Source: Nonlabens ulvanivorans (lineage in GTDB: Bacteria; Bacteroidota; Bacteroidia; Flavobacteriales; Flavobacteriaceae). Taken from it: DNA of 64,000 nucleotides. The notes under the pieces were generated by a model. It worked only from the letters and a program-made list of their open reading frames with translations. It was not told the origin of the DNA and did no database searches. The translations under genes were made by a program, and so were the position numbers. The stretch's first letter is position 1. Every line of letters begins with the position of its first letter. Below, piece after piece: positions 1-11,634 of this stretch. The DNA is taken from the NCBI RefSeq assembly GCF_000755285.1, contig NZ_BBMK01000009.1, positions 32,583 through 96,582 on the forward strand, given 5' to 3'.

Positions 1-19
1 AACTTTTTTTAAAAAAAAA

Positions 20-1498
20 TTAATAAGCCTTTGCAAATAACACTCTTTTTGAGGATTTATTACCGCTAAAAACACACTTACCATCCTCATTTACAGAGTC
101 TAACGGAACACATCTAATAGTAGCCTTAGTAATCTCTTTTATTTTATCCTCAGTTTCAATTGTACCATCCCAATGCGCAGAAATGAATCCTCCTTTATTT
201 TCAAGCACATCTTTAAACTCTTCAAAAGTATCCACTTTTGTAGTATGCGTGTTTTTATAATCTAACGCTCTATTATATAAAGAAGACTGTATCTCTTCTA
301 ATAGCACGACCACTTTATCTTCAATTCCATCGATTGTAGTTGTCTCTTTAGAAAGAGTATCCCTTCTAGCTAACTCTACTGTTCCGTTCTCAAGGTCCCT
401 AGTCCCTATCGCAATCCTTAATGGAACACCTTGTAATTCATGCTGAGCAAATTTTGCACCTGGTCTTAAGGTATCTCTCTTGTCATATTTAACGGTAACA
501 CCTTTTGATCTTAAAGACTTCATCAGATGGTTAACAACATTTGTAATCTCTTCAAATTGCTCATCTGTTTTAAAAATAGGCACTATGACAATTTGATTAG
601 GCGCTAAGTTTGGAGGCAAAACCAATCCCTTATCATCACTATGAGTCATAATAAGTGCACCCATTAGACGTGTGGAAACGCCCCATGAAGTTGCCCAAAC
701 ATATTCTTGCTTCCCTTCTTTTGAAGTAAACTTAACATCAAAAGCTTTAGCGAAGTTCTGACCTAGAAAGTGCGATGTCCCAGCTTGCAATGCTTTACCA
801 TCTTGCATTAAAGCTTCTATACAATAAGTTTCGTCTGCGCCTGCAAAACGCTCGCTCTCTGTCTTAAGTCCTTTAACTACAGGTATTGCCATAAAATTTT
901 GAGCAAACTCTGCATAGATATCATTCATCTGTTCTGCCTCTGCAATAGCTTCCTCTTTGGTTGAATGAGCAGTATGTCCTTCTTGCCACAAAAATTCTGC
1001 TGTACGCAAAAATAATCTAGTACGCATTTCCCATCTCACTACATTGGCCCATTGATTGATCAATAATGGTAAATCTCTATAAGATTGAATCCACCCTTTA
1101 TAGGTATTCCAAATTATAGCTTCACTAGTAGGTCTAACAACAAGTTCTTCCTCTAATTTAGCATCAGGATCTACCCTTAACTTACCTGGGTTGTCAGGAT
1201 CGTTTTGCAATCTATAATGTGTTACAACAGCACATTCTTTTGCAAATCCTTCTGCATTTTTCTCTTCAGCTTCAAAAAGACTTTTAGGAACAAAAAGCGG
1301 AAAATAAGCATTTTGATGACCTGTCTCTTTAAACATACGATCTAATTCTGCCTGCATCTTTTCCCATATAGCATAACCATACGGCTTGATAACCATACAT
1401 CCTCTAACCGCACTATTTTCAGCTAGATCTGCTTTTACAACTAGCTCATTATACCATTTTGAATAGTCTTCACTTCTACTGGTTAAGTTCTTTCCCAT
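20..1498 (-). CDS. proS: Proline--tRNA ligase (ProRS)
   Basis: Charges tRNA-Pro with proline in the cytoplasm. The 492-residue length fits the short archaeal/eukaryote-like ProRS type that lacks the inserted editing domain of the long bacterial form. Class II synthetase signatures are visible: RPTSE at residues 122-126, then the motif 2 stretch [20 protein letters not shown] at about 159-178. The protein ends in FAKAY, in keeping with the C-terminal tyrosine usual in this subfamily. The frame is intact. It is transcribed away from the lipoprotein gene at 1608; the gap of about 110 bases holds both leaders. No partner gene is linked. The assignment is by family motifs and is secure. Confidence 0.96.
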   Translation of the reverse strand: MGKNLTSRSEDYSKWYNELVVKADLAENSAVRGCMVIKPYGYAIWEKMQAELDRMFKETGHQNAYFPLFVPKSLFEAEEKNAEGFAKECAVVTHYRLQNDPDNPGKLRVDPDAKLEEELVVRPTSEAIIWNTYKGWIQSYRDLPLLINQWANVVRWEMRTRLFLRTAEFLWQEGHTAHSTKEEAIAEAEQMNDIYAEFAQNFMAIPVVKGLKTESERFAGADETYCIEALMQDGKALQAGTSHFLGQNFAKAFDVKFTSKEGKQEYVWATSWGVSTRLMGALIMTHSDDKGLVLPPNLAPNQIVIVPIFKTDEQFEEITNVVNHLMKSLRSKGVTVKYDKRDTLRPGAKFAQHELQGVPLRIAIGTRDLENGTVELARRDTLSKETTTIDGIEDKVVVLLEEIQSSLYNRALDYKNTHTTKVDTFEEFKDVLENKGGFISAHWDGTIETEDKIKEITKATIRCVPLDSVNEDGKCVFSGNKSSKRVLFAKAY

Positions 1499-1607
1499 GT
1501 ACTTTATTTTGGCACAAAACTTGATAATTATAATTAAGTTTTGTTAAAAGGTTTATTTAGCCCTCAAAACTACTTATTTTTATACTATCATCATAAATTA
1601 TTACGCT

Positions 1608-2634
1608 ATGAGAACATCTACTTTAAAATTTTCGAAATCAACGAGCATTTATGCCCTATTGGCATTGATGATTACCATAACATCTTGTGGCTCTTTTGAT
1701 GCGGTATCCTATAATGATGGAATCTACGGTGATAGCTATGAAGAGGAAGAAATAGAAGAAGTAAGCTATGAGGAGAATAGCGGCTCCTATTACAAAAATT
1801 TATTTGCGGAAAAAGCAGAACAATACGGACAAAACTTTAGTCAAGACAGCGTTTTTACAGATGTAGATAATTATTCTTCTCAAAGTTATGACCAATCTAA
1901 TCCAGATTATACATCCAATTATGGTGGTGGAGAGAGCGGCTTTGGAGAAAATCCAAATTCTGTTGTGATTAACTATTACGATAATGGTTGGAATAATTGG
2001 GGGGGTTATAACACCGGATTTGCATGGGGATGGCAACCAGGAATAGGATGGAATAGCTGGAACCGACCTTTTGGATGGAATAGACCTTGGGGGGGCTGGA
2101 ACACGGGGATACGCTTGGGGAAATCCATGGCTAAGAGCTTACGGCTGGAATTCAGGCTTTGGATGGAATGGATTTTATGGAGGATGGAATGGATTCTACG
2201 GTGGTTGGAACAACGGATGGGGTAATTATTACAATAGAAATAATTATGCTTTCGTAAATGGAAATAGAAATTACTATGGTAGAAATACCATTGGGAATTC
2301 GTCAAGAAATTCAAGAGGAACAACGTCTGTTAACAATAGAAACACCACCAGACGCAACGTAGGTAGAGGTACAAATGGCGTAAGTAGAGGTAGATCAACT
2401 ACTGCAACCAACTCTCGCAGTACAAGTAGAAACAGCACAGGAGTATCAAGACATAGCTCTACAAGATCTAGCAACACAACAGCAAGAAGTAATTCATCGA
2501 GCCGTTCATCAAGAAGTAGTACGACAGGACGTTCTAGCTCAAGCACGAGAAGCTCTTCTAGCTCTACGAGATCATCTAGTAGCTCATCTGGAAGATCATC
2601 TAGCGGAACAAGATCTAGTGGTCGTAGAGGATAG
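1608..2634 (+). CDS. Low-complexity Gly/Trp- and Ser/Arg-rich lipoprotein (frameshifted)
   Basis: Function unknown. The N-terminus is a lipoprotein signal (hydrophobic stretch ending TSCGS, lipid Cys near residue 27), followed by an acidic segment, a Trp/Gly/Asn-rich middle (many GWN, WGG and GYN units) and a tail made almost wholly of Ser, Arg, Thr and Gly. Two overlapping frames cover it, 1608-2225 and 2071-2634. Removing one G from the GGGG at about 2104-2107 joins them (WNTG then YAWGNPW), giving about 342 residues. Two seven-G tracts (1999-2005, 2089-2095) lie in the Gly/Trp region and may each add one glycine. It sits 21 bases upstream of the FadL-like gene at 2656, probably in one operon. 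Similar proteins in related bacteria are often mislabelled vitellogenin-like because of the serine tail. Confidence 0.75.
1999..2005 (+). repeat. Seven-G tract
   Basis: A TGGGGGGG tract inside the Gly/Trp-rich lipoprotein gene, encoding Trp-Gly-Gly. It is one of at least eleven G tracts of exactly seven in the window. Confidence 0.9.
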
Positions 2635-2655
2635 TTTTAAACCCATTATTTTATT

Positions 2656-4179
2656 ATGAAAAAATCAATATTATTATGCGCTTGCCTTTTAGGCGCATTA
2701 AGCAGTTATGGACAAACTGTAGCAGACGGATTATTATACGGTCAACAAGGTTCTTATGGGACAGCTCGCTATCGTAGTATGAGTGGAGCCTTTGGCGCTC
2801 TAGGAGGAGATCTTACAGCAATAGGTAGTAACCCAGCGGGATCTGTAATATTTACTAATCATTATGCTAGTGTATCGCTTGGTTACACAGGTAATCAAAC
2901 AGATAGTAATTTTAACAGCTCATTTGCAGTAAATAATGATAACGACTTTACCCTAAACCAAGCTGGTGCAGTGTTAGTTTATAAAAATCAAAATGAAAAT
3001 GCTGCTGTGACCAAGTTCTCTTTTGGACTTAATTATGACGACACTCGTAATTATGATAATAATGTTTTTATAGCTGGCACTAATAACATTTCTATTTCTG
3101 AATATTTTTTAAGCTTTGCAAACGGAGTTGAATTAGACAATTTTCAATTAAGCCCGACGAAACAGTTTCTGGCCTTTATCGATTTTTGGGTGAAGACCAA
3201 GGATTTGGTGTACAACAGGGCTTCTTAGGTTATCAGTCATTTGTCATAGATGCCGTTGATAATAACGATGAATTTAATACCGCTTATGTTTCTAATACTG
3301 GATCAGGTACGTTTGATCAACAACTATCTCAAAATACTTCTGGATATCAAAGTAAATTATCTTTTAATGGGGGGGCATTAGAAATTAAAAACAGATTAAG
3401 TTTAGGTCTTAACATCAATACTCACTATATAGACTATCAGCGTTCTACATCATTTTCAGAACATAATAATAATGGAGCTTTAGTAGATGCCGTAAGGTTT
3501 AACAATTTTCTAGATGTTCAAGCTTCTGGTATTTCTCTTCAAGTAGGTGCTATAGCAAAAGTAACCGATGCTATTAGAGTAGGTGCAGCATATGAATCTC
3601 CTACTTGGTATGACGTTGAAGAATCAATAACACAATCTGTATCTGCGCGACGTTCTGATGGAAGTGGCGGCACTATAACCGAAATTATAGACCCTAATGT
3701 AGTCAATATTTTTGCACCATACGATTTAAGAACACCTGGTAGTATAAGTGGAAGTCTTGCCTATATTTTTGGAAAGAAAGGGTTAATAAGCATAGACTAC
3801 AGTTCTAGAAATTATTCTAGTTTAAAGTTCAAACCATCAAACGAACCTCTTTTTGCCGAAAACAATCAACAAATCGACCAAGATTTAACTAATGCTGGCA
3901 CATTACGTATTGGTGGAGAATACAGAGTTAGCAACTGGTCCTTAAGAGCTGGTTATCGCAATGAGCAATCTCCTTATAAAAATAAGGACATTATGGATGA
4001 CCTTACTGGATATAGTCTAGGTTTGGGATATACATGGGGGACAAACGTCTCTAGATATCTCTTATGATCGTGCAGAAAGAGACTACAGCCAGCAACTATT
4101 TCAATCTGGTTTAACATCTAGCGCAGCTATAAACAACGTACAAAATAATATTATTGCTACTATAGGCTTTAACTTCTAA
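2656..4179 (+). CDS. FadL/OmpP1-type outer-membrane transport protein (two frameshifts)
   Basis: A predicted outer-membrane beta-barrel of the OmpP1/FadL/TodX family, which lets hydrophobic compounds pass the outer membrane. It has a signal peptide (ending SSYGQ). The N-terminal stretch with GTARYRSMSGAFGALGGDL and SNPAG is typical of the Bacteroidota members, as are alternating aromatic strands. Two breaks split it. A lost C near 3152 (SP then DETVSGLYRFLGEDQGFG) joins frames 2656-3228 and 3186-4067. An extra G in GGGGG at about 4036-4040 hides the last strands, which end in the outer-membrane-like sequence ATIGFNF at 4177-4179. The repaired length is about 508 residues, normal for the family. 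It follows the lipoprotein gene at 1608 by 21 bases. Confidence 0.85.
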
Positions 4180-4194
4180 GATTACAAGCCTTAT

Positions 4195-4230
4195 TAAAAA
4201 AGCTTTGAGAAATATCTCAAAGGCTTTTTT
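4195..4230. terminator. Bidirectional hairpin terminator
   Basis: The stem TTTGAGA/TCTCAAA around AATA is flanked by A6 on the left and T6 on the right. It lies between the convergent ends of the FadL-like gene and the giant T9SS gene, so it can serve both. Confidence 0.8.
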
Positions 4231-4270
4231 AATTTTAATATATATTGAGTCTGATTAGATATTTTTATTA

Positions 4271-4286
4271 CGCTTTCGCGAAAGCG
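4271..4286. repeat. Palindrome CGCTTTCGCGAAAGCG, perfect, intergenic
   Basis: A perfect 16-bp copy, extended by A/T to at least 18 bp. It sits 24 bases past the end of the T9SS gene at 4310 and is separate from the hairpin terminator at 4195-4230. Confidence 0.95.
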
Positions 4287-4309
4287 TAATAACATTAACC
4301 ATAGCATGA

Positions 4310-7300
4310 TTATCGCTTCATAGCAAAATGACCGGTAGCGATGCCTTTTCTACCATCTTGCTCATACTCTATTTTAAACCAGTAATCTGAACTAGGTAAT
4401 GGTTGTCCATTATAATTCCCATCCCATCCTGGACCAGTTGTGTCTAGTTGTTTTAATAACTTACCATATCGATCAAATATATACAGTGTTGTTACAGGTA
4501 AGCGATCAGCACCTATAATATTCCACGTATCATGATAACCATCATTGTTAGGTGTAAAGTAGTCTGGATAACCGAAAACAAAGACCTCAACTATTATTTC
4601 ACCACAACCAGAACGCTCTGCAATAGTTACATTATGTAATCCTGGTGATACGTTATTAAATATACCGTTATTGACATAAGGACCATCATCCAATCTGAAC
4701 CAATATTCATCTGGTCCTGTAGCAGTAGCAATTATCTGATGATCTACTGCATAGGTTTCTGTTGTTACGTCAACACTATATGCTGTAGGAATACCTGATT
4801 GCCTCACATTAGTCGTAGTTGAATTATCACAACCAGTCGCAATGTTAGTAACGACTACTTCATAATCACCAGGCTCAATTGCATCGTGTGATGCGCTACT
4901 AGATCCTGAAATAACAGCTCCATTTAAAAACCACTCAAAGGTATAATCCGTGTTGTTCAAACCAGTATCTAGAACCTCTGGACCATTTAATAAAACTCCA
5001 TTATTATCAATACATAAAACGTATTGAGATAACAAGCTAGGTTGTGGTAATGAATCGATAATTAAATTTACAGTGGTAAAACTTACACAATCTGTATTAT
5101 CGTCTTCTACTCTTATGAATAAAGTAGTATCTGAACTGTATGTATAAGTGGATGCTACTGCGTTTGAATTATTATCGGCATCGGCTTGTGATTCATGATA
5201 ACTCACAGTAACTCCTGTTTGAGTACCGATAACCTGTGTAGTAACTGGCACTAAATCTGCAATAGCATTTCCAGTACCGTCATCACAGTTGTTACATCTA
5301 AAGGCATTACAACCACTGGCGCAGCAACCGCATCTATGATAAAATCACCTATTGCATAACAACCAGAAGCATTAGTAAGTCTATAACTTATAGTTTGAGG
5401 ATTTGCCGTATTAGAGTAAGAGTTTTCATCTAAAGCATTGTTATTATTTAAAGCATCTGCATCAGAAGCATAATATAATACGGTCACACCGGTCTGGCCA
5501 TTTATAATTTCAGACTCACGATCACTTAAAGAGAAAATCGCCACCGTATCACCATCTTCATCACATTCCTCAAGATTAGAAACTGTTGCTATAGCTGGAA
5601 TAGCATCTACTATTAAATCAAAACTAGTTGTGTTATAACATCCTGTATTAATGTTTTCTACTCTTACATAAATAGTTTCTGGCGAAGTTGTATTATCATA
5701 AGCGTCGCAATTGATGGTGTATCAGCATCTGCATTTGCCTGACTTGTATGATAGGTAAATATAAAATCTGCTGGTACAAGACCATTAAGAATTGCAGCCT
5801 CATTAAGAGTCAAGTCAAAATTCTCTACACCATCACCACTAGGGTCGTCACATAATTGTAAATCTCCAGCTGTAGCAATAGTAGGTGCTGGGTTTAATAT
5901 TAAATCAAAACTAGTCGTCGTATAACAATCAGTATTATTAACATTTTCTGCACGAACATAAATTGTTTGTGGACTTGAAGTATTTCCATAGCTTAAAGCT
6001 AAAGAACCAGTGTCCGCATCAGCATCTGCTTGTGATGCATGATAAGTCACTTCAACATCAGCAGGTAATTGTGTTCCTAAAACTGTTGCTGTTTGTGCAG
6101 ATAAGTCGAATAGCTCAGTACCATCATTTGAAGAATCATCACACAATGTCATATCAGTAACCGGATTTGCAACAGCCGTAGGACTCACTTCAATATCAAA
6201 GGTACCCGTTGCATAACAATTCATATTTCCATTAGGAGAAATCCTAACGTAAATTGTTTCAACAGGAGTTAATACATTGGTATAACTAGCAGGATTAGGA
6301 ATGGACGCCGTATTCATATCTGCATCCATCTGAGTATTATGATAAGTAATCGTGAAATCTGCTGGATTTTGAGTGCCTAAAATATCAGTTTCATTGCTTG
6401 TTATATTAAAAGTTTCAAAACCATCATTATTTGGATCATCACAAAGCATTATTGTCTGAGCTGTATTAAATACCGCTTGAGGATCTACTCTAATTAAAAA
6501 TGAAGTTGTGTTATAACATGTATCGTTAAGAATACTCTCAACACGAACGTATATAGTTTCTGGTCCAGTACCAGCGTTCATATAACCACTACTTGTTAAA
6601 GCACCAGTATCAGCATCTGCATCAGATTGTGAAATATGATAGGAAATATTAAAATCTGCAAGGCTTTGTGTGCCTAGCACCATACTATTTCTAGAAGAAA
6701 GTATAAAATTTGCTATACCATCATTAGAAATGTCATCACAAGAAATCATATCCATAGGCATATTCGCCACAGGTGTAGGTGAAACAGTGATATCAAAACT
6801 TCCTGTATCATTACATGTGGCATCTGTAACACTTTCTATGCGTACATAAATGGTTTCTGCTGGTGTCTGCACATTTACATAACTAGTAGGATTAGGTATT
6901 TCATTGACTCCTGCATCAGCATCTAACTGACTTGTATGATAAGTAACCGTAAAATCCATAGCAGATTGACTACCCAATATTCCGGCCTCTTGCGATGTTA
7001 AATCAAAAGTCTCAAACCCATCATTACTAGGATCGTCACATAAATCTATATCAGGCACGGTATTATAGGTCGCGCTACCTACAGAGATATCAAACGACTC
7101 TACAACCACACACATAGTTGTGCTATCTGTAATTGCCGCATATATAGTTTGTGGATTTGATGTATTTGTATAAGCTGTAGGTGTTGTTATTGCTCCTACT
7201 CCATTCTCTGCATCCGACTGTGTTAAGTGGTAAGTAATAGGAAAATCTATTGCTGCGAGACCATTTAATATCTCAACATCACGTGTCGTTAAATCTACCG

Positions 7301-8892
7301 TAGCAGCTGTTCCTGTAGGGTCACAAATGACAAATCCAGATGGAACACCATTAGTTATTTCTGGAAGCACAGTAATACAAACCGTATCAGTATAGGTACA
7401 TCCAAAATTATCAATAAATTCATAAGTATAACAATTCACACCTTCGATAGTAGGAGTTACTGTTATCGTACTTCCTACCGTATTAGTAATAGAGGCATCT
7501 GCTAGCCATTGCTCACTAGTCGCGTTAGGTGTAAATGATAAATCTGCTGGGATAATTGCTGGATTAAAATTAAGTCCCCCCCAATAAAATATATAACCAT
7601 TATCAGACGACAAATTATCTGTAATATTAATACACCATTGTCCATTAAGCGGTGTACCCACAAAGGTACTATAAGGATCAACGGGCAAATAATCACCTGC
7701 TGGCAAAGTAGTTACACCAGCCTGAGCTTGCGCCCAAGTTTGCGTTGCACTTTCTGTAAAAACATAATCAAATCCGGTACCTGGATTTAAATCAGTATCA
7801 ACATCAATCGGAACTCCTAAAAAAGTCCCTCCACCACCACTTCCATAGGTGTGTAATGAAACTGTTGCTCCATTAGGCGCAGTAACTGATATATCTAAAT
7901 CACCTAGATAAGAATGCTCCATATTTAAGAAGATATCTACTAGATCAGATGCGTTAGTCATCGTCGCTCCAGGTGGAAATAGATCAACGCTTACACAAGT
8001 TTGATAACTTGTTGTTCCATTGTCATCTGGTAAAAATGTTCTACCAGTAATAGGTGGCGATGGCGTTATAGCAAATTCAATAGGCGTTACATTACCGTTA
8101 ATATCAGTAGACTCTCCATAACAGATGGTATTATCTACCGCTGCAGTTCCTGTAAAATCCGGATCTGTAGATACATGAACAACGACATCTCTAGATTCTC
8201 GATCAGAACAACCGGTTGCATCAGTAACTACAAAATCTATTAAATAAATACCGGAAGCGGTATAAGTTTCACTTTGAATTGCTCCAGCATTTAATCCTCC
8301 ACCGTTACCTAAATCCCATTCATAGGTAGCACCAGTTCCGTCGACACCAAAGGTTGCAGATCCATCAAAGTTTACAGTATCACCTTGACAAATACGAACA
8401 ATACCATCTGCATCGGGTGCTGGTGTTGTTAAAATAGTAGTGCTAATCGCTTGACAAGGATCAAAACAACTTATCCCAGCTCTCCATCCTGCACCAGTAC
8501 CACTACCATTAGAAGTAAAAGTTACGGTTAAACAACCCGTAGGATTTCCTGCGCTAGCCTGAAATAATCCTGGTGCGGTAGTCGTATTAGTAAAAGTTCC
8601 TAATTGCGGTGCTGCTGTAGAATCCCCCATCATAGATGGTTAACACATCTCCGGTTTGGATGATCATCTGTATAAAGTTGAGCTGCATCCTATCGGTCTG
8701 AATCCCTGGACAAAAAACAGCATAACCATTTATGTTATTACTATAATCTCCATTCTGGCCATCATCATTAAAGGATCCACTACAGGTTACGAACCTGGTC
8801 GGGACACCATTATTATCGGGCATATTGATAATTCCTTGACCAGTGGCAAATAATCCTATAAAGATTATCGCAATTGTTAATAAATTTTTCAT
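4310..8892 (-). CDS. Giant T9SS type B surface protein with eight tandem repeats (three frameshifts)
   Basis: A secreted, probably surface-attached adhesin-like protein of about 1527 residues after repair. In order it has: a signal peptide (to FATGQ); a CUB-like domain; a PKD-like domain; a proprotein-convertase P-like domain (NMEHSYLGDLDISVTAPNGA); eight repeats of about 97 residues (each with CDD..NDG, ILGTQ and YHTSQADAD); and a C-terminal gliding-motility/T9SS type B sorting domain (PDYFTPNNDGYHDTWNI, then LYIFDRYGKLL). Breaks: an extra G at 8624-8628 (plus-strand C5), a lost G near 5705 and a lost T near 5300. Repair restores the repeat pattern at each. WGGLNFNP near 7580 has one more Gly than WGINFNP in the paralogue at 14935-17595. 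No enzyme active site is visible. Export would be by Sec, then the type IX system. Confidence 0.88.
5060..7340 (-). repeat. Eight tandem coding repeats, period about 290 bp
   Basis: On the plus strand a TCATCACA/TCGTCACA-like anchor (the CDD codons reversed) recurs near 7321, 7031, 6735, 6440, 6140, 5850, 5568 and 5280, a spacing of about 285-305 bases. The copies are diverged in DNA but keep one protein consensus. They are domain repeats of the T9SS protein and are not a CRISPR array. Confidence 0.85.
7576..7582 (-). repeat. Seven-G tract (coding strand)
   Basis: Encodes the extra Gly of WGGLNFNP. The intact paralogue reads WGINFNP at the same place, so this tract is one codon longer than expected. 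Confidence 0.85.
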
Positions 8893-9026
8893 CGTTTTAA
8901 ATTTGCTTTTTTCACTTTTTCATCTGCTTCTACAAATATGCAGAAAATCCTTAACATCATCTTAACGCAAAAGCACTTTTCTTTAGTCTAAATCCCTTAA
9001 AACACTCGTATTACATCCGTATTCCA

Positions 9027-9034
9027 TACCTTTG
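9027..9034 (+). promoter_or_regulatory. Candidate -7 box TACCTTTG for folE
   Basis: Matches the Bacteroidota -7 consensus TAnnTTTG. Transcription would begin near 9040, leaving about 35 bases before the ATG at 9075 but only a few before the ATG at 9048. This favours the downstream start. No clear -33 TTG is seen. Confidence 0.45.
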
Positions 9035-9074
9035 CTTTTTAATATTTATGGCTCCTTTTAGAGCAAATGTGCAC

Positions 9075-9746
9075 ATGAAAATAGAAGACTTAATGAATAA
9101 TGTAGATGATCACGATCATTTATCATCAAATGAACAAACACCTTTAAGACCTGACGCTTTTGAAAAAAGTGATGCAGATAAGATAGAAATCATCAAAAAA
9201 GACGTCCACCATATCCTTGAAACACTAGGAATGGACATGACAGATGATAGCTTAAAAGGCACGCCTAACCGTGTTGCAAAGATGTTTGTAAAGGAAATTT
9301 TTGGCGGTTTACGTCCAGATGCAAAACCTAACGCATCTACTTTTGAAAATAAGTATAAATACGGCGAGATGTTAGTAGAAAAGAATATAGTTCTTTATTC
9401 TACCTGTGAGCACCACTTATTACCTATTGTAGGAAGAGCACACGTCGCTTATATTTCAAACGGATCTGTCGTTGGACTCTCTAAAATGAATCGTATTGTA
9501 GACTATTATGCAAAACGTCCACAGGTTCAAGAACGTTTAAACATACAAATTGTACGAGAGCTACAACAGGTCATGAATACAGAAGATGTAGCCTGCGTTA
9601 TCGATGCAAAACACCTATGTGTTAATAGTCGTGGTATACGCGATATTGAAAGCAGTACTGTGACTGGTGAATTTGGCGGTGCGTTTAAGGATCCTATTGT
9701 ACGTCGAGAATTCCTCGATTACATTAAGATGGAAACAAAATTTTAA
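9075..9746 (+). CDS. folE: GTP cyclohydrolase I
   Basis: Converts GTP to 7,8-dihydroneopterin triphosphate, the first step of folate synthesis, and also supplies QueD for queuosine. The zinc/active-site motif STCEHHLLP (Cys at residue 111 from this start) and the later KHLCVNSRGI with the second zinc Cys are present, as are GLSKMNRIVDYYA and RPQVQERL. The length of 223 residues is normal. I chose ATG 9075 (MKIEDLM) over the in-frame ATG 9048, because the latter lies almost on the predicted transcription start and the nine extra residues are not typical. The frame is intact. queD and queE lie elsewhere in this window. Confidence 0.95.
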   Translation: MKIEDLMNNVDDHDHLSSNEQTPLRPDAFEKSDADKIEIIKKDVHHILETLGMDMTDDSLKGTPNRVAKMFVKEIFGGLRPDAKPNASTFENKYKYGEMLVEKNIVLYSTCEHHLLPIVGRAHVAYISNGSVVGLSKMNRIVDYYAKRPQVQERLNIQIVRELQQVMNTEDVACVIDAKHLCVNSRGIRDIESSTVTGEFGGAFKDPIVRREFLDYIKMETKF

Positions 9747-9817
9747 TAAGTAGAGAATCGTAAGTCTGTAGATAGTTTTACCCAATAGAATATACTGGGC
9801 AAAAAGTTTTTATATTA

Positions 9818-9833
9818 CGCTTTCGCGAAAGCG
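9818..9833. repeat. Palindrome CGCTTTCGCGAAAGCG, perfect, intergenic
   Basis: A perfect copy inside a longer 22-bp palindrome (TTACGC...GCGTAA, 9815-9836), 71 bases past the folE stop and 49 before cysS. It has no T-run, so it is not an ordinary terminator. Confidence 0.95.
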
Positions 9834-9882
9834 TAACTTTAAAGAACAGTTACCCAAAACGACTTCAAACAATATATAAATC

Positions 9883-11370
9883 ATGGTGCGATATCAAGAT
9901 CAAAAGCTCCAATTGTACAACTCTCTTACGGGAGAAAAAGAAATTTTTAAATCTATAAACGAAGGTCTAGTAGGTATGTATGTCTGCGGTCCTACAGTAT
10001 ATAGTAATGTACATTTAGGAAACTGTCGTACGTTCATTTCTTTTGACATGATTTATCGTTATTTACAGCATCTAGGTTATAAAGTACGTTATGTACGTAA
10101 TATTACAGATGCTGGTCACCTAACTGATGATGCTGATGAAGGTGAAGATAAGATTTCCAAAAAGGCTCGTGTAGAAAAACTAGAACCTATGGAAATCGTA
10201 CAGCAGTACACGCTAGATTTTCATAACGTTCTTAATAAGTTCAATAACTTACCACCTAATATTGAACCTACAGCAACAGGTCATATCGTTGAACAAATAG
10301 AAATTATCAAAACAATTATTGATAACGGATATGCTTATGAACGTAATGGATCCATCTATTTTAATGTTCTTAAATTCAATGAGGACCACGAGTACGGAAA
10401 ACTGAGCGGCCGTAAATTAGAAGACATGATTGCAAACACTCGAGCGCTAGATGCGCAGAGTGAAAAAGATAATCCACAGGATTTTGCATTGTGGAAAAAA
10501 GCAAGTCCAGCACACATTATGCGATGGCCTAGTCCATGGGGGGGCGATGGTTTTCCAGGATGGCACCTTGAGTGTACGGTGATGAGTTCAAAATATCTAG
10601 GAGAGACTTTTGATATACATGGTGGCGGAATGGATTTAAAATTCCCACATCATGAGTGTGAGATCGCACAAGGTGAGGCAGCGCATGGTCACAGTCCAGT
10701 TAATTACTGGCTGCATGCTAACATGTTAACGCTTAACGGTAAAAAGATGTCTAAATCTACTGGTAATTCTATTTTACCAGAAGAGCTCTTTACTGGCGAT
10801 AACGACTTTATGGAAAAGGCATTTTCACCTAGTGTTGTACGTTTCTTTATGATGCAAGCGCATTATAGAAGTGTTTTAGACTTTAGTAATGATGCTATTG
10901 TAGCGGCAGAAAAAGGATTCAACAGACTTAGTGAAGCCATTAAAACTATCGCTGATCTAACGTCAAGTAAAGAAAGCAGCATAGACGCGCCTGCATGGGT
11001 AGAGCGTTGTTATGCAGCCATGAATGATGATTTTAATTCGCCTATTCTTATCGCCGAGCTTTTTGAAGGCGCTAAGATGATTCATGCGGTTAAAGAAGGT
11101 AAACAAACAGCTACAGCTGCTGATATAGAATTGATTAAAGAGACATTTAATGCCTTTTTCTATGATGTGCTGGGTCTAGAAACCAATTCAAAAACGGGCT
11201 CTACAGACTCTAAACACCTGGATGGTGCGATGCAATTAATTATAGATTTAAGAACACAAGCAAGAGCTAATAAAGATTGGGCCACTAGTGACCAGATAAG
11301 AGATCAATTAGTTGCTGCAGGTATTCAATTAAAGGATGGTGCAGATGGTACCACTTATACCGTAAAATAA
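9883..11370 (+). CDS. cysS: Cysteine--tRNA ligase
   Basis: A class I synthetase that charges tRNA-Cys in the cytoplasm. The N-terminal [15 protein letters not shown] (from residue 35) carries a zinc Cys and the HIGH-like [19 protein letters not shown] supplies the other zinc ligands, and KMSKSTGN (near 287) is the class I KMSKS loop. The 495-residue length is normal. The tract TGGGGGGGC at 10538-10544 gives [12 protein letters not shown]. Family members usually read SPW-x-x-G-x-PGWH, so there is probably one Gly too many next to the zinc Cys of this region. The stop is followed at once by yidD (11373), which suggests co-transcription. Confidence 0.96.
   Translation: MVRYQDQKLQLYNSLTGEKEIFKSINEGLVGMYVCGPTVYSNVHLGNCRTFISFDMIYRYLQHLGYKVRYVRNITDAGHLTDDADEGEDKISKKARVEKLEPMEIVQQYTLDFHNVLNKFNNLPPNIEPTATGHIVEQIEIIKTIIDNGYAYERNGSIYFNVLKFNEDHEYGKLSGRKLEDMIANTRALDAQSEKDNPQDFALWKKASPAHIMRWPSPWGGDGFPGWHLECTVMSSKYLGETFDIHGGGMDLKFPHHECEIAQGEAAHGHSPVNYWLHANMLTLNGKKMSKSTGNSILPEELFTGDNDFMEKAFSPSVVRFFMMQAHYRSVLDFSNDAIVAAEKGFNRLSEAIKTIADLTSSKESSIDAPAWVERCYAAMNDDFNSPILIAELFEGAKMIHAVKEGKQTATAADIELIKETFNAFFYDVLGLETNSKTGSTDSKHLDGAMQLIIDLRTQARANKDWATSDQIRDQLVAAGIQLKDGADGTTYTVK
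10538..10544 (+). repeat. Seven-G tract in cysS
   Basis: TGG GGG GGC in frame. It adds one Gly relative to the usual CysRS motif around PGWH. Confidence 0.85.
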
Positions 11371-11372
11371 AA

Positions 11373-11600
11373 ATGAAGTATTCGATACTGGCATATCCGT
11401 TATTGTGGATTGTAAGGTTTTATCAAGTTGCGATATCTCCTTTCACACCAGCGAGTTGCCGGTACTCGCCTACTTGCTCTCATTATGCTGTCGGTGCCTT
11501 AAAAAAACATGGTGCTTTTAAAGGTGGCTGGCTAGCCCTTAAAAGAATACTGAGCTGTCATCCATGGGGGGGTGGCAGTGGTTATGATCCGGTTCCCTGA
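11373..11600 (+). CDS. yidD: Membrane protein insertion efficiency factor YidD
   Basis: A small (75-residue) membrane-associated protein that helps YidC-dependent insertion of inner-membrane proteins. The family signature is clear: [19 protein letters not shown], then GGWLALKRI, then [14 protein letters not shown]. The last motif is one residue longer than usual between CHP and DPVP, at the seven-G tract 11566-11572. It begins two bases after the cysS stop, so it relies on cysS transcription. The family is usually next to rnpA/yidC; here it is with cysS. Confidence 0.93.
   Translation: MKYSILAYPLLWIVRFYQVAISPFTPASCRYSPTCSHYAVGALKKHGAFKGGWLALKRILSCHPWGGGSGYDPVP
11566..11572 (+). repeat. Seven-G tract in yidD
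   Basis: TGG GGG GGT in frame, adding one Gly in the CHPW...DPVP motif compared with the usual spacing. Confidence 0.85.
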
Positions 11601-11634
11601 TTTAAGTTTAAGTTTAAGTTTAAGTTTAAGTTTA
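11601..11634. repeat. (TTTAAG)5 hexanucleotide tandem repeat
   Basis: Five consecutive TTTAAG units plus a partial TTTA start on the base after the yidD stop codon. This is a simple-sequence repeat that could vary in copy number by slippage. It lies outside coding sequence. The rest of the gap to lgt (to 11879) is AT-rich with nothing further recognised. Confidence 0.9.

Noticed and set aside
5963..6160. Open frames antisense to the T9SS, secDF, gyrB and TPR genes.
   Set aside because: They are short and low in complexity and mirror codon bias of the real genes on the other strand.
5060..7340. Regularly spaced repeats that might suggest a CRISPR array.
   Set aside because: The spacing is about 290 bp, the units are wholly coding and they keep one protein consensus. 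They are domain repeats of a T9SS protein.
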